64,000 nt of DNA, from positions 444,001-508,000 of the forward strand of contig JAQFVV010006639.1 in the NCBI GenBank assembly GCA_028023455.1, in the 5' to 3' direction. The position numbers and the translations under genes were made by a program. The notes under the pieces were generated by a model. The model had not been told where the DNA came from, did not search any database, and saw nothing but the letters and a program-made list of their open reading frames with translations. The DNA is from Epiperipatus broadwayi. Lineage: Eukaryota; Onychophora; Udeonychophora; Euonychophora; Peripatidae. Below are positions 11,538 through 23,689 of this stretch, in pieces (position 1 is the stretch's first letter; every line of letters begins with the position of its first letter).

Positions 11538-12982
11538 CATGGTAGTCTCTTACATGATGCCATTGACATTTTGTTCAGAGGAAGAGTAATTTGATTATCT
11601 TTTGAATATTGATACAAGAATTATGATGACATCTTTTAATAATATAACCATTTTATTTACTCATTCAAATTTGGACAAAGATAGCTAGCTTAGTAAAATT
11701 AAAACAGGTCTGTGTAATCTTAAAATTAATAAACGCTGGATTAATGAAATACCTGAAGAAGTTTTGAAATGTGGTGAAGATATGTTACCTTAAAATCACC
11801 AGAATTCTTTAAAATATACAGAACCATAAAGTTCTGACACCTTACCTTGAAGTTATTTTTATTGTTCCAATTTCTGAAATCAAAGACAATAGGCACGATT
11901 GCAGTAATTATCATGGAATATCATTAATACCCACTCCAGCAAAAATACTTTAATAAATTTCTTGAATAGATTATTTGCATTTGTAAATAAACAGATTCCA
12001 GTCATAGATAAACAACTATCAAAGACTCAATGTGATTATAGAGAATCAAAAAGCATTACAGATGTGATTTATATTAAGAGAAAAATGTCATGATCGAAGG
12101 AGTGATTTGAATATTGCTTTTATTGAGCTGATCAAGGCATTTGACTTCATGTCATTGTTGGAATTTAATTGGCTATTAACAGTAATTTATTCATGTTATG
12201 CAGTGGCTGCATAATGGAATAAGGGAAGGTTGAATTACAACAGATGAAAAATCTGGAGCCTATATGAAAACTCATGTGAAACATGGATTAGAACTTTCTC
12301 TGACATTGTTTTCAGTTTTTATGACTATGGTTTTTGAAAAGGCTTGCAGGTGGCTTAATTACACATAGATCAAGATAAAATACAGGTTTGGGATAGAATT
12401 TTTTAATTTAAATCAATTTAAAATGAAAACAAGAACTTTTTATTTTTAGATTCTGAATTTATAATATGCCAATAATTGTACTCTTTTTTTCCAGTTCATA
12501 AGGTGATCAGTTATCTAATGATTTTAATGTAACATATTAATGTTCAATAGACTTAAGTTGTTTATCAGCTAGTGGCAGAAAATAATCTATCAATAACTTT
12601 TAGCTTGGATGGTTATAACCTTGAGAACATAAACCAAATTAATACTTTAGTAATTTTATAAGTAGAAAGATGGAGCTAGATGTTGAGGTACAGTTTTAGA
12701 TTCCAAGGTATTACTGCTCCTTTTAGCAAGTTAAAAGATGGGATATTTCATCACAGAAAATAATTCCTTCAACTAAGATAACCATATATGCAGATGTTAT
12801 TTTATCTAATTTATTTTATGGAAGTAAAACATGGACTTTCTATGAACATAATATAAAGGTATTAAAAAGTTTCAATTAAGGTTAATCTGTAAAGTTTTAA
12901 AAATACAGTGGAAAGGTTTTAAACCAATGAATTTGGTCTTCAGCTTACTGAATTAGATTCTATTAAATCCACAATTGTAAAA

Positions 12983-13108
12983 TCACATCCTATTGGATAG
13001 GACATGCAAAATGAAGGAACAACATTACATTTTATTGGATAGGACATGTAAAATGAAGGAACAAAATCACATCCTATTGGATAGAACATGTAAAATGAAG
13101 GAACAATT
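12983..13108 (+). repeat. 42-bp tandem triplication inside LINE remnant
   Basis: TATTGGATAG recurs at 12991, 13033 and 13075, an exact 42-base period, with the unit ending in AAAATGAAGGAACAA each time. The unit covers the WIGH C-terminal motif of the host LINE. The period is a multiple of three, so it would not have broken the frame. Confidence 0.85.
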
Positions 13109-13478
13109 GAAGATATACTAAAAGAGTATTTTATGATGAACTTGAGTATAGTTTTCATGGAAGAGATAGATCACATCTACATTATAAGGATCACATATTA
13201 CAATAGTGCTTTGGAAAGTTCTAGAAGAGAATAGATTTGAGAGCTCTAATTAGTCATAGTGTTCATGTATTTTAAAAATAAAAGTTCTCTGCTGATGACA
13301 ATACAATATAACATTTTAAAATATCAACTACACAGAAAAATGAACTGCCATGTTGGTCACAGATTGGTTTGTATAGTCTTTGCAAAACTTGTTTTTATAG
13401 TAGATATTTTTTCTGTTTCCTTTCTATTCTTTCTTGAGATCAGAATGCCTATCCTTGTTTATTAATGGCTGTTTATTA

Positions 13479-13526
13479 TTATTATAATTGCCATTATTAT
13501 TATCATCATCATCATCATCATCATCA

Positions 13527-13593
<67 letters not shown>
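13479..13593 (+). repeat. ATT/ATC microsatellite upstream of LINE
   Basis: Interrupted ATT repeats, then nine ATC units (about 13501-13528), then more than twenty ATT units to 13593. It directly abuts the first base of the LINE at 13594. The open frames across it are repeat artefacts. Confidence 0.95.
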
Positions 13594-13595
<2 letters not shown>

Positions 13596-13604
13596 TGCTA
13601 TGCT

Positions 13605-15023
13605 ATGGGAGGTACACCATGTGCTCTTTGCAGTGATCTTATATTTGGAAAACAACCAAGAATTAAATGTATTAAATGCAATAATAAGTTTCATAAAACA
13701 TGTGAAATCTGATGGAATAATATTGCATAAAAAAGAAATAGAAATGGAGTCCTATATTTGTGATAAATGTAATCATAATTCAAGTAGTAATAACATAATG
13801 GAAGTTAATGAAAACAAAATGGAGGTTATTGTATCAGATATAAATGATTCGCAAGACTTGGATATTTTTGATGGTCAAAATTTATTAGAAAATGAAGGTA
13901 ATGACATTTCTAAATTAATAGAAATGAATTCTATTTCTAATCATTGTTTTGATAAAGGAGAAAAAATCTACCTAAAATGGATAATAATTGTTTATCTTGT
14001 GAAAAATCTACGTTTTTATTGAATAGAATTTTAAATATTGTTACAGATTTATCAAGTGAAATTAAATTATTGAAGGAAGAAAATATTATGATAAAGAATA
14101 TGTTATTAAATGTATCTGTTAATAATTTGGATATAAATAAAAATAATGATTATGAAAGCACAGACAGAAATTCAGTTGTTTTTAATAAAAAAGAAAGTCA
14201 ACTTGTTTTCAAGCAAAAAGAAAAGCAAGCTTGTGAACTTATTGTTTCTGATTTAAATTTCCCTCCACTCTCTACTATAAATAGAAGTGAAGGAGTTGAT
14301 AAATTAAAAAAGGAGGCAGTTTTTAGTGTCGATAGATCAAGTTTTAAATTTAATGAACAGGAGAATAAAGCAATTAAAGTGAAGGTTGGTCAGTCAGATA
14401 TGAAAACAAATGTAATGTCAGATGAATCGTCTGGGATTTCTAATCAAGATAACACTTCTAAAAAATCATATGCCTTTTATTTGAAAGATTGTGCAGATAA
14501 AGAAAAGGATGGTTTTAAAACTGTATTTTATGGAAAAAATAAGCCTAAAAATATTAAAAATGCAAGTAATTCTCTTATTATAGGAAATCAGGTTAATCAT
14601 GTTTTAAAAGCTGTTAAGACAAGAAAGAAATTTAAAAAAAATTTTCTTACTAGAATGGATAATGATACCTCTGCTGTGGATGTGATTGCCCATTTGAAAA
14701 ATGTTTTAGATATAAATAGTGTGTGTTATAAACTGAATACAAAGTCTAAAAAATATTCTTCATTTTATTTATCTATAGAAGAATCTGAATCTGATAAAGT
14801 TTTGGTCAGTAATGTTTGGTCTTTGTCAGCGGTCATATTGCCCTTCTATGGGGATTTAAAATATTTAAGAAATATTAATGTTGATAGTACACAGGATATT
14901 ATATTAAATATTAATAAGATTATTGAAGAAAAGACAGAAGATATTATATTGACTGATAATGTTGATGAAATTAGCACTATAGTGCAAGATATAAATTTGC
15001 AAAATAATCTGTGTAATAAATAG
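13605..15023 (+). pseudogene. LINE ORF1, PHD-like zinc finger and coiled coil, two frameshifts
   Basis: The nucleic-acid-binding protein that packages the LINE RNA. From ATG 13605 the protein starts MGGTPCALC. Cysteines at residues 6, 9, 22 and 25, His 30 and Cys 33, and then after a frameshift near 13708 the pair in YICDKC (about 13757), give a C4-H-C3 PHD-like pattern. An acidic low-complexity linker follows. A second frameshift near 13970 returns to the first frame, where CLSC and a Leu/Ile-rich heptad region (codons about 14010-14110) suggest a coiled coil. The rest is Lys- and Asn-rich up to the TAG at 15021. A second ATG at 13600 in another frame is probably not used. Confidence 0.75.
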
Positions 15024-15029
15024 CAATTC

Positions 15030-17769
15030 ATGAATTGTTATTATCAAAATGTTCGTGGTCTTAGAACTAAGACAATTGATTTTAAATTTGAATTGTTATT
15101 AAATGAATATGATATTATCTTTTGAACAGAGACTTGGTTAAAAGAAGAAATTGATAATATTAGTATATTTGATGATAGGTATTGTGTGTATAGATGTGAT
15201 AGAAATTATAATAATGAAACAAGAGGTGGTGGTACTTTGATTTCTATTAAAAAAGACATAAAGCATAGACAGATAATTATTAATGATAATAATATTGAAT
15301 CTTGTTGGATTGAAGTTAGTTTAAAAAATAAAAATAAAATATTGTTAGGTACTATATATCTTCGACCTACTTTGTCAATGAATGATTTAGATGCATATTT
15401 AGTTAAGGTTGAGGATATATTGGTGAAATATAAATATGATATTATTATAGTTGGGGATTTTAATGAAGCTGATTATTCAAGACATAGTAATAAGAATGTT
15501 GATAATAGTAAACTTTATAGATTAAAATTTTTTGTTGAGTTGGTTAGTTTAATTCAACTTAATAGTATTATTAATTTTAGGGGTGGTATGTTGGATTTAT
15601 TGTTTAGCACTAAGAATGATTTGAAGTGCAAAGAGGCTGATCAAGCTCTTTTGCCCCCTGATCCTTATCATCCACCTTTGGAATTTGTAATAGATGGTTC
15701 TCATGAACATATAAAAACCTATGGTAAATAGTAAGAGAGATTACAAACATGGTGACTATTATGGCCTTTATAAAGCTTTTGAGGACATTGATTGGAATGT
15801 AATTTTGATGGAAAATGATCCAAATATAGTGGCAAATAATTTTGTTGGTATAGTTCAAAATTGTCTAGATCAATATATTCCTGTTAGGCATTATTTAAAT
15901 ACTAATAACAAATATCCTAAATGGTTTTCTAGGGAATTGTGTAAGGGCTTAAATAGAAAGCATAAATATCATAGGTTATATAAACTAACTAATGATAAAG
16001 AATTGTATAAGAAATTTAGTGGTTTGCATGCTTATACTAAAACTCTTATGAAAAGAGATTATAATAATAATTTAAATAGAGTTGAAGAAAATTTTAGGAA
16101 TAATCCACAAATGTTTTGGAATTATATAAAAGATCTTAATATTGTTGGAAGTAAGAGTTGTAGATATAATGTAATTAGGCCTTCTATGGATGATCTAGTC
16201 AATCATTTTACAAATATGTATTTAGATACTTCAGATAATGATAATATGGTTGATATTAAATTTAATAAAGAGAGTTTTTGGAATATAGATGTTAATAAAA
16301 TTGCAATTCCTGAAGTGTTTACTGCAATTTCTAAACTTAAATCGAAATCTTCTATGGGATATGATAATATTCCTAATTTTATTATCAAGGGTTGTGCTGA
16401 ATGTTTGGTAGCACCATTGCATTATATAATTAATTTATCAATTGAGAAAACTATTATTCCTGATATATTTAAGATAGCTAAGATTATACCAATTTTTAAA
16501 AAAGGGGATAGATCTGATTCTGGTAATTATAGACCTATTTCAATTCTGTCACCTTTTGCTAGGATTTATGAAAGGTGTATTTATAGTAATATTATTGTAG
16601 ATATGATTAAGGTATTACCTAGTTATCAGCATGGTTTTTTACCTGGTAGATCTGCTGAAACTAATTTAATGGTGATATCTGATCATATTGCTCATGCCTT
16701 ATCTGATCAGAAGCAATTAGATGTTGTATATTTTGATATGACTCAGGCATTTGACAAAGTTTCATATATTAGACTTTTGTATAAACTTAAAATGTTGGGT
16801 GTTAGTCCTCATTTAGTTGAGTGGTTTTCCAATTATTTGAGGGGTCGTAAATCTTATGTACATATGGATAAAACTAATTCTCTTTTTTTTAATTGATATG
16901 ATAGGTGTTCCTCAGGGTGGAATATTAGCACCATTGCTTTTTAATGTTTATATGTGTGATCTTGATCATAGCATAAAAAATAGTATGATACTTACTTATG
17001 CTGATGATTGTAAGTTATTTAAAAGAATTATTACTTATAGTGATCATATTGAGGTTCAAAAGGATATAGATAGTTTTATTATATGGTGTAGGTATAACAA
17101 TATGGAGATTAACATTAATAAAACATGCATTGTTTGCTATACTAATAAAACTGAAAAATCTGTTTATCAATATAAAATTGAGAATGGTGTTATTAAATAT
17201 AAAGAGACTGTATCTGATTTAGGAGTTATATTTTGTAGCAATTTTACTTTTAATGCACATATTAAATATATTATTAATAAAGCATACAGAAAGATGGGCT
17301 GTATTTTGAGATATGGGAGAGATTTATCTATTTCCATAAAATATAGGTTATTTTTTTCTCTTGTTGTTACACTTTTAGAATATAATTCTTGTATATGGAA
17401 CTTCAATCTGATTAATATTCAGTCTAAAATATATAATATTGAAAAAAGATTTAATAAATTAATAATGGGTGAATGTCAAATTGTTAAAACAGTATTGAAA
17501 GAAAGGAGAATATTGAAAGATATGATATTGTTGAAAAAGTTGATTGATGGAAAAATTGATGTCAGTAACTGTATATCAAAAATAGAATTGAAAGTACCTT
17601 GTCGTTTAATAAGAGAAATGCAAACTTTCAAGATTAGTATATGTAAAAATACTTTCTTTGGTAAATCAGTTATTAATAGATTGCAAATAGAATATAATCT
17701 AACTTTTATTAGTATTGATGTTTTTTGCGATCAATTTGTGATGAATGTTAAAAAACAACTAAATGTATA
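15030..17769 (+). pseudogene. LINE ORF2, endonuclease and reverse transcriptase, broken
   Basis: The enzyme that nicks the target and copies the RNA. The ATG at 15030 is only 6 bases after the ORF1 stop, so reinitiation is plausible. Endonuclease landmarks: NVRGLRTK near the start, TETWL (15126-15140), GDFNEAD (15453-15473) and YHPP (15666-15677). Reverse transcriptase landmarks: NYRPISILSP (about 16528), motif A FDMTQAFD (16732-16755), motif B GVPQGG (16904-16921) and motif C YADD (16997-17008). Damage: an in-frame TGA at 15123-15125 just before TETWL, a frameshift near 15715, and a frameshift at the T8 run 16883-16890. The expected length is about 913 codons. Catalytic residues are otherwise retained. 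Confidence 0.88.
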
Positions 17770-17916
17770 ATTATGAACATATATGTATATATAATTTTAT
17801 GTATGTAGCTTGTATTTGCTTATAGTTGTTTTTTTTAATTTTAATTATTATCATTGTTATTTTTTTTTTTTGTTTATTGTGTATTTCTGTTAAAGTGTAA
17901 ATGTTAAAATGGACAT

Positions 17917-17922
17917 AATAAA
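17917..17922 (+). promoter_or_regulatory. Polyadenylation signal of the LINE
   Basis: AATAAA lies about 150 bases after the ORF2 stop and some 16 bases before the ATT repeat tail, the expected place for LINE 3' end formation. Confidence 0.65.
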
Positions 17923-17937
17923 TGGATATTGAATTGA

Positions 17938-18219
<282 letters not shown>

Positions 18220-18237
18220 TATTATTATTATTATTAT

Positions 18238-18625
18238 TATTAGAGGGATTTAAACTCAGGATTTTGAGTCTGTATTCATTTTCCAATTCATCTCAAACAA
18301 CCAATGCATATAGTACCACACACATGTGAAAAAGATAAATGATCCCCAATATACATATTTCAAGCAGAACCAGCCCTCATCAGTTGGACCAGATCATAAT
18401 CTCCACACATATATACAGTCACTGCTCAGAAGAGAGCAATTCCTTAAACTTTGATGAACAGGTTTAAATCTTCTCAGCCTTCTAATAATTAAATCATTCA
18501 TTTCATTGAAAAACCAATGACAAAATGCTCAAAGCCTTGCTAGTCATGTGCCTAAGTTGTATAAGTTGGAGTGGATAGCTGGGGGAGTTTGAAAGTCTGA
18601 GTTTAAGTCCTTCTAATTACATTAA
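18238..18625. mobile_element. Family A copy with inverted tRNA-like ends
   Basis: The left end GGGATTTAAACTCAGGA (18243-18259) is the reverse complement of a B-box-like end. The right end (about 18565-18620) runs GGAGTGGATAGC to GAGTTTAAGTCC in the forward sense, an A-box and B-box spacing like that of a tRNA. The middle shares AAGATAAATGATC and CATCAGTTGGACCAGAT with the other family A copies. Diverged. Confidence 0.6.
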
Positions 18626-18646
18626 GTTTAGTATACATAGTACATG

Positions 18647-18863
<217 letters not shown>

Positions 18864-19640
18864 TTATTTATTTCATTATTTTCAAAGGGCAGGTATCCAT
18901 AAAGTGTCATAATGTATGTAGAAATGTCTCTTCTTGTGCGAAATTTGCATTGGTTTTGGCATTAAGTGTTAAACACAATAGAGATATGAATTTGATTACC
19001 AGTTAGATTCAGAGTTTAAAATTACATAAATCATATGTTCAAACCTGTTATTCCACCTGAGAAAGTGGTTTGGAGTTTTTATAGTGATAGGTGATTGTGA
19101 TGTAACAGAATTGGAAACAGAGATACACTTATATATTAAAAATCTTCTCAGATATATTTCAAAAGTGTATAAATTAATTTTTACATATATTTTTCTTATG
19201 CAATGTTTTCTGTTTAACCAATGTTTTTAGGTGATTAGAAATAGTTACCCCTCATGTGATAGTGGGTGCAGTCAATTATATGTTATAAAATATACAGCTG
19301 ATTCTCCGCAAACATTTTTCCATATATCTGATTATTAAAGAGTCAAATGGTAGATGATTTCAAGGCAGCACATCTCTTTAGACACAACATGTTTCATTTC
19401 TTAACATGTAAATAATTTATGATTAATGATTTTGGAAGGTGACATAGTTGATTAAATATATTTTTCTTAAATATGTGAGATTTGTATCTTCATAATAAAT
19501 CATTCAGAATTTGGAGAATATACATGTAGATTTACATCTCCAAAACATTTCCAGCAGTTTTACAAAATGTATTTTACAGAATAATGTGATAATTTAAAAA
19601 AAATAAAAAATGTAGATATTATTATTTAATTCATTAGATT
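18864..19640. other. No gene or repeat recognised
   Basis: AT-rich sequence between the TAGA array and the RTE-like remnant. Parts may be the upstream continuation of that remnant, but no motif is readable. Confidence 0.4.
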
Positions 19641-20400
19641 TTGCAAAGGATGTGGTTTATTTTTAATAGTGATTCACAGCTTCAGGAAATGCTTCGAGTT
19701 ACGACATAAAAATATTAAAGTAGAACTGAAAATAAATATTAAGAAAAAAACTAAATAATGTTTAATGAATTTTCTCACACAAAAAAAATAAAGATTGTTA
19801 ATCATGAATTAGGATTTAATAACTATAAATATCTTGACAAATATATTAATACAGGTAGAAACATATTGGATAAAATTAATCAATGATTTCAAATTAGATT
19901 CAGTGCGTTTTGTAAAAATAATGACAAAAGGAAATATGCTTATATGAGTAAAAAAGGTTTTTTTATATATGTGTTTTACCAGTTCTTACTTATGAATTTG
20001 AGAATTGAACATTTAACAGAAGAGTAATACGGACATTTTCAGACTGCTCAATGAAATATATGTTTGACAAACAAAAAGGAGTTGAAACAAACACCTGAGG
20101 AGAAAAACAAATAGTTGTCTTTAAAATAATTAGGAGACTGGAAAAGAGCTGAACTCATTATATTGCAAGAAGAGATAATAAATAGATGGACAGTTTACAT
20201 CTCAACTGTATATAAGGTAAAAAGACCTAAAAATACACCACCTCATATGAGGTTTAAGAAATAAAATAAAGAAAACTGTAATATGAAGAAGAGAGAATGT
20301 GGATCAGAGAAATCGGATTTCAATTGGAAAGTACTTCCTATAGTGGATTAATAATGATACAAATATTGAAGATGATCTTATTTAAATAGTGAATTAATAG
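19640..20400 (+). pseudogene. Decayed RTE-like LINE, reverse transcriptase C-terminus
   Basis: Fragments in several frames follow the C-terminal part of RTE-type elements. GFNNYKYLDKYI corresponds to the EYVYLG block. KINQ with IRFSAFCK near 19880-19915 matches the RAGWxAFxK block. FYQFLLMN is equivalent to the VLPVLTYG block (about 19976-20000). Later a weak ARR-DNRWT-like segment precedes PPHMRF and a WIREIGFQLES stretch (about 20301-20333). Many frameshifts and stops. The catalytic YADD region is not readable. The assignment rests on the order of blocks. Confidence 0.5.
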
Positions 20401-20631
20401 GGTCCTTGAATGCCCTTGTTTACAATATGTGACATATGCCACTTTTTGGGGTATTTGTAATGGATTCTGCTATATATCTGCATAAATGGCATTGGATCTG
20501 TTATTTTTGTCAACTAATTTCTTGTCAGAAACTTTTTATTTAGGGATTTTATTTGAAAAAAAAATATGCACTGATAATGTGGTGACTGATGTTAATATGA
20601 TGTATTATTAGATTAATTAATTTATAAATAT

Positions 20632-20965
20632 AGGGGATTTGAACTCAGACTTTCAAGCCACTTCACTATCCACACTATCTCATACTACTGATACACATGA
20701 CCACACACATGTAGAAAAGATAAATAATCACCAATATATGTATTTTGTGCTAAACCAGCACTCATCAGTTGGTCCAGATTACCATCTCCCATACATATAT
20801 ATAAACAGTGCTCAGTTTATATTAAGATAGCAAATCCTTACACTTTAATGGACAGGCTTCAACCCACTCCAATCGCCAACTCTTCAGCCATCCATAATAT
20901 TGAAAATCTGATGATAGAATTTCCAAATCCCATGCTGATGCCAATATTGTTGTCATACTCATATA
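20632..20965 (-). mobile_element. Family A copy, minus orientation
   Basis: Reverse complement of the 7895-8330 element over most of its length. Shared pieces include AAAAGATAAATAATCACCAA, GCTAAACCAGCACTCATCAG and CAACTCTTCAGCCATCC. The left end, read on the minus strand, gives a tRNA-like segment with GATAGTGTGGATAG (A-box side) and GAGTTCAAATCCCC (B-box side). No TSD was found. Confidence 0.7.
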
Positions 20966-21152
20966 TGTGGTTTTTAGAATATGTGACATTTTGTATATCC
21001 ATATAAAAATCCTCTTTTTTTACTCATAGTTGTTGGGATAGAAACCTAAATTATCAGAATTCCATATTTTACATTAAGTTGATAAACTAATCTTGTCACT
21101 CTATTTGATATGCCATCAATCTCCACAATGTTGTTCCTTCACTTCTTATTTA

Positions 21153-21400
21153 TAACTGAAATACAGGCTTACTATATACCTGCATCAATATATGTAATAT
21201 ATAGGGTAAATGAGCACAGACTTTCACATGACCCACCACTTATCACTCCATGTCATATCACTGATACATTTGAACACATATATGCTGGAAAGATAAATAA
21301 TCACCAATATTCGTATTTTATGCTAAACCAGTTGGCCAATCCTACACATATATGCAATAAGTGATCAGATATATATTAAGATAGCCAATCTACATAATTT
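21153..21400 (-). mobile_element. Family A copy, truncated, minus orientation
   Basis: Starts with CTGAAATACAGGCTT, matching in reverse complement the outermost right end of the 7895-8330 element, so that end is intact. It continues through the GAGCACAGACTTTCACA segment and the AGATAAATAATCACCAATAT block, then loses part of the middle and stops near AAGATAGCCAATC. Confidence 0.7.
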
Positions 21401-22319
21401 AACGAATTCCACTCTACGTGCTTTTAATATTTGTGTCTTTTAACTTTACAGAGTCCAACAATAGCTAATATTACATATATGTAGATTTATGTACACACAA
21501 GCATATGAATAATATTTTGTATATGCAAGAAAATTATTTGTTTGTTTCAATCTTTATATGAATATAAATATTTTATCTTAAAAGTTTTAAGCAATTTAAA
21601 GCGTTATTAAAGTATTTGAACCGTGTAATAAGTTATATAAAAAGAGGGAACTTTATTCAGTGTAGATTTTCTATAGCAAACAGACAATAAAGAATGTACT
21701 TATTTATTTATCTATTAAATAAAAATGTATTATATTAAGATTATCTCATTAGCCTTATGGTCGCGTGGAAATTCTTCTCTGTTTTTATAGTTCTTGCAAT
21801 ATAGTTTCCTTTATCCTACCTTTCTCTCAGTTTTGTGGTAAATGAATAAATTCAAAACTGTCACTTTCATAAATAAATAATGATCATTAATTTCGTTTTG
21901 GGCAAATTTCTCATAGAAATGGTTTAAGTTTCGTTTCGCAAATACAATATTGTAATGTACCCATATATGAGAACTTTTATTAAAATCCATTGAAACGAAT
22001 AGCTATTTTGTTTTTTAAAAAAGATCGGAAGTAATTGCATTTTCATTTATAATAGTTCAATTTGATGACCTTTGTGAAATTTTACTTTCGTAACTATTCT
22101 TTTAACTTTCGGAAGGGTACATGTCGTGTGCGCAAGTGTGTTAAATCATTCCAAAGTTACTTGTAAATTTGATCAATTACGAGATTATGATAATTAAGGT
22201 TTAGCAGTACATTCTAATTTTTTTTTCTAATTTTATCTAATAACAAAGGTTACCTAGAAATTTTAAGGAGAAAAGTAATTATTAATTGTTAATGTGAAGC
22301 ACATGTGCATATTTCCAAA

Positions 22320-22640
22320 ATTTTAAATCACTAATTCGCGGGAATTGAAGAGTTGCTATGGAAATAAGAAAGCTGACCACTGGTCAGCTAATCTATTACA
22401 GTTGAAACATATGCAAAACGTCTATTTTAGGTCGCGACTTCGTGATGAACAGAATAATAGATGTCATGTGGGAGAAAAGCAATCGTGGACAGTTTGCATT
22501 TGACCTCTTGAGATTTTATATTGTTGTTTACGGACATAATCCTCTACTGACCGTCTAGGCTATTATAGCTTTATTAAAAGCGTGGGCGTTAAAAGATTCA
22601 TCTAATCCTGGCCATTAACGTTACTGATTTGCGCTTTTCT
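22320..22640. promoter_or_regulatory. Candidate cis-regulatory segment with X-box-like site
   Basis: Compared with its surroundings this stretch has many CG dinucleotides. It contains GTTGCTATGGAAAT (22352-22365), close to the RFX X-box consensus GTTRCCATGGYAAC, and close by a perfect 19-base palindrome AGCTGACCACTGGTCAGCT (22371-22389). No coding start or splice signal can be tied to it, so the regulatory call is an inference from motif and composition only. Confidence 0.3.
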
Positions 22641-22925
22641 TGTCAATATCTTTTAATTCATCAAAAACTAATTATTGTCCAGTGGTTTTTCACTCGTAAT
22701 GATTTCCCCAATTCGAAACCAAATTTGAAACATATTTATATTTTATATATAAATAAATATTAATTAGTTTTCTATTTAAAATCTACATACGTATATAAAA
22801 TGATTTTGGAGTGAATATATTTAACTAAATCAAGTTTGATGAATAACTATGTAAAAGTTTTGCAACTGAAACTAAGCATATCTTTAAGTTTCGTTGCAGT
22901 CATGTTTGTTATATAATTGTTTTAA

Positions 22926-22953
22926 TGTGTGTGTGCGTGTGCGCGCGCACACA
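22926..22953. repeat. TG/CG alternating purine-pyrimidine run
   Basis: A 28-base alternating tract including CGCGCGCACACA, with Z-DNA-forming potential and CpG content unusual for this window. Confidence 0.7.
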
Positions 22954-23689
22954 AAATATTTACTTTTAATTTTTAGCTTTAGATGATTAATGATTGTATT
23001 TGTTATGTGTAGAGTAAAATTTATTTTTTTAATTTTCATATTACAACTCTAATCGTCAGAAAATCTTAACAATTAATCTTGTCCCCTCCCCCTCCCATCC
23101 ATATGTATATAGTAAAGTGAAAATTTTCATGGGTAAATAATATAAACGTATATTCCGGATTATGTCAGTATATACATTTACTTGCTAATACAATTAATAT
23201 AGTCTGATGCCGTGCTAAAGTTAACAGTGGACTCTGCAGGTGAGGGATAGTAGGATATCCCTAAATATGAAGAACAACTGTGAATAACAACTAAACAGTC
23301 CCGGAAAGGCTACCACTTTTGAATATAAATAATCTTTTCCTTCATCGGGCAGTTAAGTTATTGTACAACCCAGTCTAATTTTATGCCAATGGACATCTTC
23401 TTATACCAACAGTGACAATAGGAATGGATGTTTGTATTGCAATAATTCCACTCTTAAATTTAAAAAAAAAAAAGGCATTTCTGATTCCAAGGCCATTTTT
23501 CTTTACTTCAATATCAAAAAGGCAATGATAAGAAGATTGTTTGTTGCCTGGGAAAGATTGCATGTTTAACCAGTACTATTTAGGAATCCCCCCACCTAGC
23601 ACAGCAGTGGAAGCACCTATAAATGTAGTCTAAAAATTGCGTATCTCACATAGTCTAGCTAAGTTATCAAATATGGCATATTATTCATT

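Larger units (their letters stand above)
10720..13260 (+). pseudogene. Decayed LINE, reverse transcriptase part
   Basis: Translated fragments in shifting frames follow the order of a LINE reverse transcriptase. NRHDCSNYHGISLIPTPAKI (about 11885-11945) corresponds to the NYRGISLL block before motif A. AFIELIKAFD (about 12117-12147) is motif A. GSKTWTF (about 12819-12840) is the YGCETWT block downstream of the catalytic YADD. A WIGH motif (about 12993) belongs to the C-terminal WxGHxxRM block. Many stops and frameshifts show a long-dead copy. The family B repeat at 10996-11537 interrupts it. The same LINE family is seen at 23690-25500. Clade is left open. Confidence 0.75.
21401..23685. other. 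Low-repeat region with a CpG-richer segment
   Basis: The least repetitive part of the window. It holds the CpG-richer segment at 22320-22640, a TG/CG alternating run at 22926-22953 and a C-rich pyrimidine tract at 23082-23100. I see no exon or RNA gene. Confidence 0.5.

Noticed and set aside
23082-23100. G-quadruplex or i-motif at the C-rich tract
   Set aside because: Only three runs of three or more on the G strand; weak at best.
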